In this document: one piece after another, positions 1-9,427 of the stretch
Layout: the number at the start of each line of letters is the position of its first letter
Position numbering within the stretch: the stretch's first letter is position 1
Assembly: GCF_003576475.1 (NCBI RefSeq)
Contig: NZ_QWGR01000003.1
Coordinates: forward strand, 310,001-374,000
Source of the DNA: Maribellus luteus
GTDB lineage: Bacteria > Bacteroidota > Bacteroidia > Bacteroidales > Prolixibacteraceae
Length of the DNA: 64,000 nucleotides
Direction: 5' to 3'
Program-made: the position numbers and the translations under genes
The notes under the pieces: generated by a model
What the model saw: the letters and a program-made list of their open reading frames with translations, nothing else
What the model was told of the DNA's origin: nothing
The model's database searches: none

Positions 1-334
1 GGATTTAATAGTTAAGCTTCATCTCGACTTAATCAGGATCTGTATCGCACTCACAAATTTCAAACGTCTTCGGTTGAAACGTTAATTCTTGCCGAGTCAT
101 AAAAACACACTCCGAACCATGAAACTGCATACCCGGCTTAAGCGCAAAGATTAAAAAATGAACCGGTGGGTTTGTAAAACAGCTACATGTCAAAACATGT
201 CTCAAAACTCTTGAAAGCGAAAATAAAAGCTCTTGATTTAAAATTGATGATTGTCTGAAAATCAAAAGCGTCAGCCAAAGAACGGTTTTACATTTATGGG
301 TTTGTGGAGGTAAATGTAGGAATTATTTTGATTA
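1..334. other. Intergenic, no gene recognised
   Basis: This stretch lies upstream of the GH32 gene. The only long reading frame (minus strand, 29-265) has no recognisable family features, no promoter-like box at a useful place and an amino-acid make-up unlike a folded protein. A strict TAnnTTTG box for the downstream gene was not found. I see nothing else that can be supported. Confidence 0.5.
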
Positions 335-1852
335 ATGCAAATTTTTTTTCATAAGTTTAGCAAAACAAAGAAAACAGCAATTAATAATTTTATGAACTTT
401 TTATCAACAGCCTTACTTTCTATTACTGTGCTAATTAGCCTTCCGAAAGACAAAGCCAACAAAGAGACCTACAAAGAAGACTACCGCCCGCAGTACCATT
501 TCACGCCGGAAAAGAACTGGATGAACGATCCGAACGGACTGGTGTATTACGATGGCGAATACCACCTTTTTTACCAGCACAATCCCAAAGGAAACGAATG
601 GGGATACATGCACTGGGGGCATGCCATCAGCACAGACCTCGTTCACTGGGAAAATTACCCGATTGCCTTGTATCCCGACAACAACTCGGAAGACAAAGTA
701 GAATGTACGGCCTATTCCGGCTCAGCCATTGTGGATGAAAAAAACCTGCTGGGGAAACAACAGGGTGATACCAAAACGCTGGTGGCGTTTTATACCAGCC
801 AACACTGCGGACAACGCATTGCTTACAGTACCGACAAAGGCCGTAACTGGGAAAAATACGAAAATAACCCCATCATTGCGGTGGATGAAAAAGACGATGC
901 ACGCGATCCCAAAGTAATCTGGCATGAGCCAAGTCAGAAATGGGTGATGGCCCTTTACCGGAAATCAACGGACAGTGACAACTCAAAAGGAGTTTCATTC
1001 TACACCTCCGACAACCTGGTTAACTGGGAATGGAAGAGCCATATTCATGGCTTTTATGAATGCCCCGACCTTGTTAAATTTAAGGTGGAAAACCGTCCAG
1101 ACGAAACAGTATGGGTACTGTTTGACGGAGACGGATCCTATCTTTTAGGAAATTTTGACGGAGAAGCATTCACTCCCATTTCAGGGAAGATGAAAAGCGA
1201 CTGGGGGAAAAATTACTATGCTACACAAACCTGGAGCAACATCCCCGCCTCTGACGGAAGAACCATCCAGATTGCCTGGATGAGAGGAGGCGAATACCCC
1301 GACATGCCATTTAACGGACAAATGACTTTCCCCAGCGAACTTAGCGTTCGTCATTTTCCATCCGGCTATAAGCTAATCCGCAAGCCCATCCGTGAAATAG
1401 AAACCATCCAGAAGAAAATACTGGAAATAGAAGACAAGAATGTTATTCCCGGCATAAACGACAACAAGGTAAAAAAAGCATCTGGCGACTGCCTCCGGAT
1501 TGTCGGCGAATTCGATCTGAAAACATCCGATAACTTTGGATTCATGGTAAGAAACAGTGTGAAAAAACCTGGCACCGAAATCCTTTACAATGTAAAACGC
1601 GGAACACTCTCGGTAATGGGCATCACCATTCCCCTGCTCCCGGTTGACAACAAAATCCAACTTGACATCCTTCTTGACCGCGCATCTATTGAAGTATTTG
1701 CGAACGACGGACAAACCGTGATATCCAATTGTTTCACTCCCGACCTGAAATCAAACGGACTCGTTCTGTTTACCAATGGGGGCGAACTGGGAATCGACAA
1801 ACTCGACATTTACGAGATTAAGTCTGTTTGGGACAATAAAGACATGAAATAA
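335..1852 (+). CDS. GH32 family secreted fructan hydrolase (levanase/invertase type)
   Basis: Glycoside hydrolase family 32 enzyme that cleaves beta-fructofuranosyl bonds in sucrose, inulin or levan. The three family signatures are present: WMNDPNG at about residues 62-68 with the nucleophile Asp65, ARDP at 189-192 (transition-state stabiliser Asp191) and YECPD at 241-245 (acid/base Glu242). The five-bladed propeller is followed by the C-terminal beta-sandwich. A hydrophobic N-terminus indicates export; an internal ATG at 392 would give a cleaner signal peptide and may be the true start. No fructose transporter, SusCD pair or kinase lies in view, so the substrate cannot be narrowed. The thioredoxin-like gene follows 62 bases downstream of the stop on the same strand. 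Confidence 0.93.
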   Translation: MQIFFHKFSKTKKTAINNFMNFLSTALLSITVLISLPKDKANKETYKEDYRPQYHFTPEKNWMNDPNGLVYYDGEYHLFYQHNPKGNEWGYMHWGHAISTDLVHWENYPIALYPDNNSEDKVECTAYSGSAIVDEKNLLGKQQGDTKTLVAFYTSQHCGQRIAYSTDKGRNWEKYENNPIIAVDEKDDARDPKVIWHEPSQKWVMALYRKSTDSDNSKGVSFYTSDNLVNWEWKSHIHGFYECPDLVKFKVENRPDETVWVLFDGDGSYLLGNFDGEAFTPISGKMKSDWGKNYYATQTWSNIPASDGRTIQIAWMRGGEYPDMPFNGQMTFPSELSVRHFPSGYKLIRKPIREIETIQKKILEIEDKNVIPGINDNKVKKASGDCLRIVGEFDLKTSDNFGFMVRNSVKKPGTEILYNVKRGTLSVMGITIPLLPVDNKIQLDILLDRASIEVFANDGQTVISNCFTPDLKSNGLVLFTNGGELGIDKLDIYEIKSVWDNKDMK

Positions 1853-1914
1853 CGCAAGCAACGTTCCGCTTCGTGAATGGATCTCAGAACAATAAAAACG
1901 TTATCCGAATCATC

Positions 1915-2394
1915 ATGAAAAATATTCTTCTCATTGCAGTTTTCCTGATGTGCGCGAGTATCACGCATGCACAGGAAAAAATCTACACCCCTGAAGCAAA
2001 TGCGAAAGAAGACATTAAAGCGGCAGTAAAAGCTGCTGCTGAATCGGGCAAGCACGTCTTCCTCCAAATTGGAGGAAACTGGTGCCCGTGGTGTGTAAAA
2101 TTTCATCGTTTTACAGAAGCCGACGCAGAGATAAACGATTTTATTCAAAAAAACTTTGTGGTGGTAAAAGTAAACTACGACCCTAAAAACAAGAATGAAG
2201 AAGTGCTTGCAGAGCTAGGATACCCGCAGCGTTTCGGATTTCCGGTGTTTGTTGTTTTAGATGGAAAAGGAAACCGAATCCATACCCAAAACTCAGCTTT
2301 TCTGGAAAAGGACAAAGACTACGACCGAGACAAAGTATTGCGCTTCTTTAAAAACTGGTCGCCCGCAGCACTTGATCCGGCAAACTACCAATAG
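1915..2394 (+). CDS. Exported thioredoxin-family protein with CPWC motif
   Basis: A 159-residue thioredoxin-fold protein with an N-terminal signal peptide (residues 1-20, ending THAQ) and the redox motif WCPWC at residues 56-60. The order hydrophobic strand, then NWCPWC, then a cis-Pro segment (FGFPVFVV) is the thioredoxin_7/DUF255-like arrangement of periplasmic disulfide proteins. The frame is open further upstream (to 1873), but the ATG at 1915 begins a classical signal peptide and is chosen. It probably reduces or isomerises disulfides outside the cytoplasm; the partner is unknown. A strong bidirectional terminator follows. Confidence 0.85.
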   Translation: MKNILLIAVFLMCASITHAQEKIYTPEANAKEDIKAAVKAAAESGKHVFLQIGGNWCPWCVKFHRFTEADAEINDFIQKNFVVVKVNYDPKNKNEEVLAELGYPQRFGFPVFVVLDGKGNRIHTQNSAFLEKDKDYDRDKVLRFFKNWSPAALDPANYQ

Positions 2395-2417
2395 AAAATG
2401 CAGATAATATTGCACAA

Positions 2418-2455
2418 AAAAGCTCCGGTTAGATAAACTAGCCGGAGCTTTTTAT
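2418..2455. terminator. Bidirectional intrinsic terminator
   Basis: A GC-rich hairpin (AAAGCTCCGG arm, five-base loop, matching CCGGAGCTTT arm) is followed by a T run on the plus strand and preceded by an A run. It sits between the convergent thioredoxin-like and pepE genes and can serve both. Confidence 0.85.
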
Positions 2456-2470
2456 TATTCTAAACGCACT

Positions 2471-3178
2471 TTACTTCAATAAGAAACTAAAATCATCGCC
2501 TGCTTTCAATTCAACAGGCTCCTGCCCTTTCTTGAAAATCCGACACGGCCTTTCGCCAATCAGCTCCAACTGATCGTTTTCAAGTTTAAACATCGTTCCT
2601 TCACGTAAGCCGGCCACATAACATCTCGGGTTTACTTCAATAAATTCCTGTATTCGCTGTTCGCGCGTTTCACCTCCATGTCCTTCAGGGTTGGCATCCA
2701 AATAATGAGGATTGATCTGGAAAGGAATCAAACCGGCACACTCAAATCCCAGCGGATCAACAATCGGCATATCGTTCGTGGTTCGCAGCGTCGGGCATGC
2801 TACGTTCGAACCGGCACTCCAACCAATGTAAGGAGTATCATTAAATGCCTTTTCACGAATGGGGTTCAGCAATTTATTTTCGCGTAACATGCGCACCAGC
2901 TGCCAGGTATTTCCGCCCCCAACAACAATGGCTTCGGCTTGCTGAATTGCTTTTACCGGATCGGCGAAAGTATGGATACCCACCACATGGTGACCTATTT
3001 CGGCGAAACGCGATTCTACTTTTTCACAATATTCATCAAAAGAAAAAGTAACCGCCGCATAAGGAATAAACACCGCCGTAACAGGCTTTTCCCCTAAAAA
3101 CTTTTTTATTTCATTTTTGGGATAATCCAGGTATGCTTCACCCGGCATTGTTGAATTACTAATCAATAATAGTTTCAT
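2471..3178 (-). CDS. pepE: Peptidase E, alpha-aspartyl dipeptidase
   Basis: Serine peptidase of family S51 that hydrolyses dipeptides with N-terminal aspartate in the cytoplasm. The length (235 aa) matches the family. The nucleophile lies in GWSAGSN (Ser121), with Asp136 in TNDMP and His158 in INPHYLD, matching the Ser-His-Asp/Glu arrangement known for Salmonella PepE. The glycine-rich VVGGGNTWQL segment at 86-95 forms the oxyanion side. The start ATG overlaps the stop of a short upstream frame by the sequence ATGA, so the two could be translationally coupled. Confidence 0.95.
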   Translation of the reverse strand: MKLLLISNSTMPGEAYLDYPKNEIKKFLGEKPVTAVFIPYAAVTFSFDEYCEKVESRFAEIGHHVVGIHTFADPVKAIQQAEAIVVGGGNTWQLVRMLRENKLLNPIREKAFNDTPYIGWSAGSNVACPTLRTTNDMPIVDPLGFECAGLIPFQINPHYLDANPEGHGGETREQRIQEFIEVNPRCYVAGLREGTMFKLENDQLELIGERPCRIFKKGQEPVELKAGDDFSFLLK

Positions 3179-3357
3179 CGTTTTCTATTCTCCAAATTGT
3201 GTGATTCGACATAAAAAGAAGAAAATACAGTATCTGACTGATCCTCAATCAATGTTACTGACTCGTCTTCTCTATTGAGATGCAAGTAGCGAAAAAACCC
3301 GGATTCAGGCAATGATAATTGTTTGGTTTCAGCAAACCCACTCACGAAATCGCTCAT
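3175..3357 (-). CDS. Possible small ORF overlapping the pepE start
   Basis: A 60-codon frame beginning with ATG and ending in TGA inside the pepE start (ATGA overlap). Composition is acidic and polar with no signal peptide, membrane segment or recognisable motif. The overlap is the only argument that it is translated; without homologues it may be an accidental frame in the pepE leader. Confidence 0.25.
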   Translation of the reverse strand: MSDFVSGFAETKQLSLPESGFFRYLHLNREDESVTLIEDQSDTVFSSFYVESHNLENRKR

Positions 3358-3409
3358 GTATTTAAATCTTAAAAAACATGAACGGCGGGGGCTGTTTCTT
3401 ATTTCTTGC

Positions 3410-3417
3410 TAAATTTG
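3410..3417 (+). promoter_or_regulatory. -7 promoter box of the M23 peptidase gene
   Basis: TAAATTTG fits the Bacteroidota TAnnTTTG box exactly and lies 19 bases before the GTG start at 3437. No clear -33 TTTG is present at the right spacing. Confidence 0.65.
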
Positions 3418-3436
3418 TAAGCTTAAACAAATCAGG

Positions 3437-4288
3437 GTGGAAGAAAAAAAGAAATTTTACTCGAAACTAAAGAACCAGTACCGTTTAATCATTTACAACG
3501 ATACCACATTTCAATCGGTGTGGAGCATGAAACTTTCGCGGCTGAAAGTTTTTACGGCCACCAGCTTAATGTCGGCCATTATTGTTGTTTTGGTGATTTT
3601 GCTGATTGCAACTACGGGGCTGCGCGAATACATTCCGGGCTATCCCAAGGCCGAATACCGGCAAATGCTGATCCGAAGTGCACTGAAAGTGGATTCGCTG
3701 GAAATGGAGCTGGCCAAACGCGATCGATTTTTCAAAGGGATACAAACCATTATGTCGGGCGAAGTTCCGGAAGACGACCATATTGTGGAAGCCGAATCAC
3801 GCTCGTCGGAAGTGGAGTTTCAGCAATACAACCACGATTCAATTTTCCAGGATGAATTACTGGCCGAACAGCTCAGCCTATCGTTACAGCCGGAAAACGA
3901 CAACAAAACAGACATAAGCCGGATGCACTTTTTTGTGCCCGTAAAAGGAGTGGTTACAGAGCATTTCAATTCGTCGTCTGATCATTTTGGAATCGACCTG
4001 GTTAGCGAAGCCAATGCCAGAATCTCGTCGGTACTGAACGGAACCGTTATTTTTTCGGGCTGGACATTAAAAACCGGATATTCTATTTATGTTCAGCACG
4101 AAGGAAACCTGGTTTCGGTGTACAAACACAATTCGGAATTGCTAAAAAACGAGGGCGACCAGGTGAGTGCCGGCGAAGCCATTGCTATTATTGGAAATAC
4201 GGGAGAGCTTTCAACCGGGCCACATCTTCATTTCGAACTATGGCACGACGGAAAAGCCCTGAATCCCGAACATTACATTGATTTTTAG
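3437..4288 (+). CDS. Membrane-anchored M23 (LytM) peptidoglycan endopeptidase
   Basis: A 283-residue protein with a short basic cytoplasmic head, one transmembrane helix (about 43-61), a charged linker and a C-terminal LytM/peptidase M23 domain. Zinc ligands are visible: His183 and Asp187 in HFGID, and the HLHFEL motif (His263, His265), with His231 in YKH. All metal ligands are kept, so it is probably an active cross-link hydrolase rather than a degenerate EnvC-type activator. The start codon is GTG, chosen because it follows the promoter box and begins the basic N-terminus. Confidence 0.9.
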   Translation: MEEKKKFYSKLKNQYRLIIYNDTTFQSVWSMKLSRLKVFTATSLMSAIIVVLVILLIATTGLREYIPGYPKAEYRQMLIRSALKVDSLEMELAKRDRFFKGIQTIMSGEVPEDDHIVEAESRSSEVEFQQYNHDSIFQDELLAEQLSLSLQPENDNKTDISRMHFFVPVKGVVTEHFNSSSDHFGIDLVSEANARISSVLNGTVIFSGWTLKTGYSIYVQHEGNLVSVYKHNSELLKNEGDQVSAGEAIAIIGNTGELSTGPHLHFELWHDGKALNPEHYIDF

Positions 4289-4406
4289 AAAGAAGCATGA
4301 AACAAGTACTTGTCTGCCGCCTGGCGGATCACCCACAAGGACCGATATACCATGCGAAAAATTCGTCAGCCGACGGGTTAACAGTAAAAATTAGAAATAT
4401 TTACAG

Positions 4407-5567
4407 ATGAAGAAACGAGTCGCTATTTTAGGATCAACCGGCTCCATAGGAACACAATCCCTCGAAGTAATTGCGCAGAACCCCGGGCTCTTTGAAGTGG
4501 AAGTGCTAACGGCCAACAACAATGTTGACCTGCTGATTCAGCAAGCCAAGATCTTTCAGCCCAATGTGGTGGTAATTGCCAACAAAGAGAAGTACCAACT
4601 GGTTTCGGAAGCACTGGAATCGGAAGACATAAAGGTGTATGCCGGCAACGAAGCACTGGCACAAGTGGTTGAAATGGACACCATCGACCTGGTGTTAACT
4701 GCCATGGTGGGATATTCGGGCCTGCTGCCCACCTACAACGCCGTTAAAGCAGGAAAGCACATTGCACTGGCCAACAAGGAAACGCTGGTGGTAGCTGGCG
4801 AAATTATCACCAAAGCAGCGCTGGAAAAGAACGTTGACCTACTCCCCGTAGATTCGGAGCATTCTGCCATCTTCCAGTGCCTGGTAGGCGAATTCATGAA
4901 CCCGGTGGAGAAGATTTACCTCACCTGCTCGGGGGGGCCTTTCCGCGGAAAAACATTGCAGGAACTTGAACAGGTAACTGTAGACGATGCGCTGGCCCAC
5001 CCCAACTGGGACATGGGCGCTAAGATCACCATCGACTCGGCCACTCTGATGAACAAAGGTTTTGAAGTAATCGAGGCCCGCTGGCTGTTTGGGCTTCCGG
5101 CCTCCAAAATTGATGTGATTGTTCATCCGCAATCCATCATCCACTCCATTGTTCAGTTCGAAGACGGATCGATGAAGGCCCAAATGGGATTGCCCGACAT
5201 GAAGCTCCCGATCCAGTATGCCATGGGATTTCCCAACCGGATAAAAAATAAATTCCCGCGCTTCAACTTCCTTGACTACCCAAGTCTCAACTTTGAACAG
5301 CCTAATACAAAAATTTTTCGTAACCTTGCACTCGCATTCGAAGCCCTGGATAAAGGGGGAAACATGCCCTGTATTTTAAACGCAGCCAACGAAGTAGTGG
5401 TGGAAGCGTTTCTAAATAAAAAAATCAGGTTTCTGCAAATTCCGGAGATTATTGAAGCAGCCATGAACAAAGTGGCTTTTATTGAAAAACCCGGATTGGA
5501 AGACTTAATTGAAACCGACAACGAAACAAGAACAGTAACCAAGTTGTTAACTGGAAACGGAAATTAA
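4407..5567 (+). CDS. dxr: 1-deoxy-D-xylulose 5-phosphate reductoisomerase
   Basis: Catalyses the NADPH-dependent conversion of DXP to MEP, the committed step of the non-mevalonate isoprenoid pathway, in the cytoplasm. The NADP-binding loop GSTGSIG is at residues 9-15, the metal/substrate signature PVDSEHSAIFQ lies near 150, and the flexible loop with HPNWDMG and DSATLMNKG follows. Length 386 matches the family. It begins an apparent operon: rseP starts nine bases after its stop. Confidence 0.97.
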   Translation: MKKRVAILGSTGSIGTQSLEVIAQNPGLFEVEVLTANNNVDLLIQQAKIFQPNVVVIANKEKYQLVSEALESEDIKVYAGNEALAQVVEMDTIDLVLTAMVGYSGLLPTYNAVKAGKHIALANKETLVVAGEIITKAALEKNVDLLPVDSEHSAIFQCLVGEFMNPVEKIYLTCSGGPFRGKTLQELEQVTVDDALAHPNWDMGAKITIDSATLMNKGFEVIEARWLFGLPASKIDVIVHPQSIIHSIVQFEDGSMKAQMGLPDMKLPIQYAMGFPNRIKNKFPRFNFLDYPSLNFEQPNTKIFRNLALAFEALDKGGNMPCILNAANEVVVEAFLNKKIRFLQIPEIIEAAMNKVAFIEKPGLEDLIETDNETRTVTKLLTGNGN

Positions 5568-5576
5568 AAAACTGGA

Positions 5577-6914
5577 ATGGAATCGATATTAATTAAAACT
5601 ACACAGCTTCTTTTAAGCCTTTCTATTTTAGTGGTTCTGCACGAGGCAGGGCACTTTATGTTTGCGCGCCTGTTTAAAACACGCGTCGAAAAATTTTACT
5701 TGTTTTTTGATCCCTGGTTTTCGCTTTTCAAAGTAAAAAAAGGCGAAACCGAATACGGAGTTGGCTGGTTGCCATTAGGCGGCTACGTTAAAATCTCCGG
5801 AATGATTGACGAATCAATGGACAAGGAAGCGATGCAACAACCACCGCAGCCCTGGGAATTCAGGTCAAAACCCGCCTGGCAACGATTGCTGATTATGCTG
5901 GGAGGTGTTCTAATGAACTTTATTTTTGCTTTTGTCATCTACATTGGCGTACTCTACATCTGGGGCGAGGAATACCTGCCAACCGAGAATGTAAAGTACG
6001 GGATTGTGGTGAACGAAACCGGTGAAAAAATTGGCTTTAAAACCGGCGACAAGATTCTTACCGTCGACAATCAATACATTGAGGAGTTCCACAAAATCGT
6101 CCCCACCATTGTTCTGGATGAAGCCAAAACCGTGCAGGTGGAACGCGACGGGCAAAAGATAGACGTTGAAATTTCGGGAGAAGACATGGCCCTGATGTTG
6201 AAAAGTAAAGGGATCTGGACCATACGCGATCCTTACGACATCAGAATCGGAAAGCTAGCCAAAGGTTATCCGGCAGCAGAAGCAGGTCTTCAGGAGAACG
6301 ATGTTTTGGGAGCTGTTGATGGAAACTCGTTTGAGTTTTACGATCAGTTCAGTACTTACATGGCATCCCAAAAAAACTCGGAGGTATCTTTGGAAATTAC
6401 CCGCGACGGTCAGAAAATGACCAAGACGGTTAAAGTTAACGAAGAAGGCAAACTGGGTTTTAACGCGGCATTTAACAACCCCGATATATTTGAATGGAAA
6501 ACACTGAAATACGGTTTTCTTGAATCCATCCCGGCAGGAATAGACCGTGGTGTTCAAACTACCATAAATTATCTGAAACAGTTTAAACTGATCTTCAACA
6601 AAGAAACAAAGGGATATGAGTCGCTCGGAGGGTTTGCCACCATCGGTAACATTTTCGCTCCCACCTGGAACTGGGCACACTTCTGGGATATGACGGCATT
6701 TATCTCGATCATTCTGGCCATTATGAACCTGCTGCCGATACCGGCGCTCGACGGTGGCCACGTAATGTTCCTGTTCGGAGAAATCATCACCGGAAGAAAA
6801 CCGGGCGAGAAGTTTTTGGAGTATGCTCAAATAACCGGGATGATATTATTGCTGGCATTGGTACTTTATGCAAATGCCAACGATATAATTAAGATGATTA
6901 ACGGAACATTTTAG
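5577..6914 (+). CDS. rseP: RseP-type site-2 intramembrane zinc protease
   Basis: Multi-pass inner-membrane protease of family M50B that cleaves transmembrane anchors of anti-sigma factors and remnant signal peptides. The active-site HEAGH is at residues 22-26 in the first helix, and the third zinc ligand lies in NLLPIPALDGG (Asp about 392) near the C-terminus. Two PDZ-like segments lie between them (about 130-290). Starts nine bases after dxr, an order common in bacteria. No anti-sigma partner is visible in the window. Confidence 0.95.
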   Translation: MESILIKTTQLLLSLSILVVLHEAGHFMFARLFKTRVEKFYLFFDPWFSLFKVKKGETEYGVGWLPLGGYVKISGMIDESMDKEAMQQPPQPWEFRSKPAWQRLLIMLGGVLMNFIFAFVIYIGVLYIWGEEYLPTENVKYGIVVNETGEKIGFKTGDKILTVDNQYIEEFHKIVPTIVLDEAKTVQVERDGQKIDVEISGEDMALMLKSKGIWTIRDPYDIRIGKLAKGYPAAEAGLQENDVLGAVDGNSFEFYDQFSTYMASQKNSEVSLEITRDGQKMTKTVKVNEEGKLGFNAAFNNPDIFEWKTLKYGFLESIPAGIDRGVQTTINYLKQFKLIFNKETKGYESLGGFATIGNIFAPTWNWAHFWDMTAFISIILAIMNLLPIPALDGGHVMFLFGEIITGRKPGEKFLEYAQITGMILLLALVLYANANDIIKMINGTF

Positions 6915-6925
6915 CAAAATATTTC

Positions 6926-6933
6926 TATTTTTG
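6926..6933 (+). promoter_or_regulatory. -7 promoter box of tatA
   Basis: TATTTTTG fits TAnnTTTG and lies 24 bases before the tatA ATG, inside the short gap after rseP, so tatA may be transcribed separately from dxr-rseP. Confidence 0.5.
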
Positions 6934-6957
6934 TCACGAACCAATTAACAAAGTATC

Positions 6958-7158
6958 ATGAATCTATTTGTATTAGCAGGATTTATTGGGCCGCAGGAAA
7001 TTATTATCATCCTGATTATTGTATTGCTTCTGTTTGGTGGCCGTAAAATTCCGGAGTTGATGAAAGGCCTTGGAAAAGGAATGAAGGAATTCAAAAAAGC
7101 TACCAAGGAAGGAGACAATGACGATGATGTTTCGGAACCAGGAAAAATTGAAAAGTAA
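6958..7158 (+). CDS. tatA: Sec-independent protein translocase TatA/TatE
   Basis: A 66-residue Tat pore component: one N-terminal transmembrane helix (about 13-26), the hinge FGGRKIPEL, an amphipathic helix ([12 protein letters not shown]) and an acidic tail. It forms the translocation channel for folded proteins with twin-arginine signals. Several proteins in this window carry such signals (both Gfo/Idh enzymes and the Fe-S protein at 58362). tatC is not in the window. Confidence 0.93.
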   Translation: MNLFVLAGFIGPQEIIIILIIVLLLFGGRKIPELMKGLGKGMKEFKKATKEGDNDDDVSEPGKIEK

Positions 7159-7180
7159 TCAATATCCCATCAAATAATGG

Positions 7181-7212
7181 AATCCCGTTCTTTCCGAACG
7201 GGATTTTTTTGT
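7181..7212 (+). terminator. Intrinsic terminator after tatA
   Basis: Perfect hairpin AATCCCGTTC-tttc-(C)GAACGGGATT followed directly by a T run; the stop of tatA is 23 bases upstream. Confidence 0.9.
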
Positions 7213-7313
7213 TTCTTTTTATTGCCTGGTCTCCAAATTGACACGGGCTATCTAAACCATTAGAATGGTAAGATTTTTGTTAGTAAGGTTCGGAACCAAA
7301 AAATCTGAATGCT

Positions 7314-8363
7314 ATGAAACTCAAAATTAACATCCTTGCTCCAATTATTATATTGGCAGTATTTCTGTTCTCTTGTAATAACGACTCAACCAATCTGCGA
7401 AAAAAGATCACTGGAAAGGCAGGTGAAATGGTGGTTGTCATTTCAAAAAACGCCTGGGAAGGAAGCCCCGGTGAAGCAGTTCGTGCAACCTTGTCGCAGC
7501 CACAGATCGCCCTCCCGCAGGAAGAGCCGCTTTTTGATGTGATTGATGTCCCGCACGAAGCATTCAAAGACATTTTCAAATCTACCCGCAACATCGTTCA
7601 GACAAATATTTCGCAGAATGTTGAAACAGAAGGCGTAACTTTTACCGATGATGTTTGGGCATATCCGCAGGCTACTGTACAAATTAAAGCAAAAACGTCC
7701 GACCGTTTTGTGGAGCTCTTCAACGAAAACAAAGACAAAATTCTGTCGTACTTTCTGGCTGCCGAACGCGAAAGAGTTACCATGAACTACAAGAAAACCT
7801 ACGAAAAATCGGTTTTCAATATTTTGAATAAGGATTTTGGCGTTACCATGCATGTTCCTCCGGGCTTCAGAGTAATGGAGCAAAAAAAGGATTTCCTTTG
7901 GGTTCAGTACGATTCGCCTGAGATTTTCCAGGGCATCGTTATTTATACCTATCCTTTTGTTTCCGACAGTGCATTCACGGTTAATTACCAACTTCCCATT
8001 CGCGACAGCTTGCTAAAAGCCAACGTTCCGGGCCCGTCTGACGGAAGCTATATGTCGACGGAAACAAGGGTCGACCAGATTTTCAATGTCACCAAACACA
8101 ACGGAAACTACGCGGCTGAAATGCGCGGATTGTGGAGAGTTGCCAACGATTTCATGGGTGGCCCTTATATCGCATTGTCAGAGTTGGATATGGAAAACCA
8201 ACGGGTTATTAACGCTTTTGGTTTTGTTTACGCGCCAAGTAAAGACAAGCGCAACCTGCTCCGCCAGGTGGAGGCAATGATTTATTCGCTAAAACTAAAT
8301 AACCAGAAAGAAAACGATACGCTTAACAAGCAATCGGATTTTGAAGTCAACATTGAAGGTTAA
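7314..8363 (+). CDS. DUF4837 family lipoprotein
   Basis: A 349-residue protein with a lipoprotein signal peptide (lipobox LFSC, Cys21). The remainder resembles the Bacteroidota family DUF4837: an N-terminal half beginning with GKAGEMVVVISK and a C-terminal half rich in aromatic residues (YTYPFVSDSAF, MRGLWRVANDFMGGP). Function is not known; the lipid anchor places it in the envelope. No operon partner; it has its own terminator. Confidence 0.85.
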   Translation: MKLKINILAPIIILAVFLFSCNNDSTNLRKKITGKAGEMVVVISKNAWEGSPGEAVRATLSQPQIALPQEEPLFDVIDVPHEAFKDIFKSTRNIVQTNISQNVETEGVTFTDDVWAYPQATVQIKAKTSDRFVELFNENKDKILSYFLAAERERVTMNYKKTYEKSVFNILNKDFGVTMHVPPGFRVMEQKKDFLWVQYDSPEIFQGIVIYTYPFVSDSAFTVNYQLPIRDSLLKANVPGPSDGSYMSTETRVDQIFNVTKHNGNYAAEMRGLWRVANDFMGGPYIALSELDMENQRVINAFGFVYAPSKDKRNLLRQVEAMIYSLKLNNQKENDTLNKQSDFEVNIEG

Positions 8364-8384
8364 GAAACAACACATACCAATAAG

Positions 8385-8420
8385 AAGGCCGGGGAAACAA
8401 AGTTCTCCGGCCTTACTTTT
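8385..8420 (+). terminator. Intrinsic terminator after the DUF4837 gene
   Basis: Hairpin AAGGCCGGGGAA - six-base loop - TTCTCCGGCCTT, stem of about twelve pairs with one wobble, followed by a short T-rich tract (ACTTTTAT). It lies between convergent genes. Confidence 0.8.
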
Positions 8421-8451
8421 ATAATATAGTGCAATCGCGTTATAGGCGCGC

Positions 8452-9405
8452 TTAAAAAGCTGCTTTTACAATTTCTTTTACGTTATCGGAAATGCCGTAA
8501 GTATAAATATGGAGCGAAGGCGCTTTATGCGCGACCAAATCTTTCGACTGGTAAATAGCCCACTCGGTTCCTACTTTTTGTGCCTGGTCGTTGGTTTTAC
8601 ATTTGGCCAGTTCTTTCGACAGCTCCATCGGTAAGTCGATGTTGAATATCTTGGGAAGAACCGTCAGCTGGTTCACCAGGTTGATTGGTTTAATTCCCGG
8701 AATAATCGGCACCGTAATTCCCATGGCACGACAACGGTCCACAAAATCGTAGTAAACCTGGTTGTCAAAAAACATCTGCGTTACAATGTAATCGGCGCCT
8801 GCATCTACTTTTTGCTTCAGGTAGTCCATGTCAGAATCCATGTTTGGCGCTTCAAAGTGCTTCTCCGGATAACCGGCCACTCCGATACAGAAATCCAGCG
8901 GCATATTGTTTTTCAGATCACCATCCAGGTATTTTCCTTTTCCCAGATCCTTGATCTGCTCCACCAACTCGTTGGCATTCGCATGTCCGTTTTCGGTTGG
9001 GTGAAACACGCTTTGCCCTTTTATTCCGTCACCCCGTAAAGCCAGCACGTTGTTAATGCCCAGAAAATTGAGATCGATCAGCACATGTTCGGTTTCACTT
9101 TTGGTAAAGCCTCCGCACAAAATATGCGGCACCACCGGAATGTTGTATTTATGCTGAATGGTGGCAGCTATTGCTACTGTTCCCGGGCGTTTGCGAACGG
9201 TACGCTTCACAATCGAGCCGTCTTTCATTTCCTTGAATTCCACCTCATCACGGTGGGTGGTAATGTTGATATACTTTGGATCGAACTCCGTCAGGCTCTC
9301 AATGGTCTGATACAGTTTCGAAGCATCGTTCCCTTTCAGGGGCGGCAAAAGTTCGAACGAAAATACGGTACTTTTTGCTGCTTTTATGGTGTCTATGACC
9401 TTCAT
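8452..9405 (-). CDS. metF: Methylenetetrahydrofolate reductase
   Basis: FAD enzyme reducing 5,10-methylene-THF to 5-methyl-THF, the methyl donor for the neighbouring metH product. The TIM-barrel signatures are present: FSFELLPP near residue 16, the segment INITTHRDEV, VPHILCGGFT and LALRGDG, and QMFFD in the later barrel. Length 317 fits the bacterial enzyme without a regulatory domain. It lies 154 bases downstream of metH on the same strand and has its own promoter-like box. Confidence 0.95.
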   Translation of the reverse strand: MKVIDTIKAAKSTVFSFELLPPLKGNDASKLYQTIESLTEFDPKYINITTHRDEVEFKEMKDGSIVKRTVRKRPGTVAIAATIQHKYNIPVVPHILCGGFTKSETEHVLIDLNFLGINNVLALRGDGIKGQSVFHPTENGHANANELVEQIKDLGKGKYLDGDLKNNMPLDFCIGVAGYPEKHFEAPNMDSDMDYLKQKVDAGADYIVTQMFFDNQVYYDFVDRCRAMGITVPIIPGIKPINLVNQLTVLPKIFNIDLPMELSKELAKCKTNDQAQKVGTEWAIYQSKDLVAHKAPSLHIYTYGISDNVKEIVKAAF

Positions 9406-9427
9406 TGTCGGTTTATCTTTTGAATTG

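Noticed and set aside
29-265. 78-codon frame on the minus strand at the window edge
   Set aside because: No motif, signal peptide, promoter box or sensible composition; judged an accidental frame.
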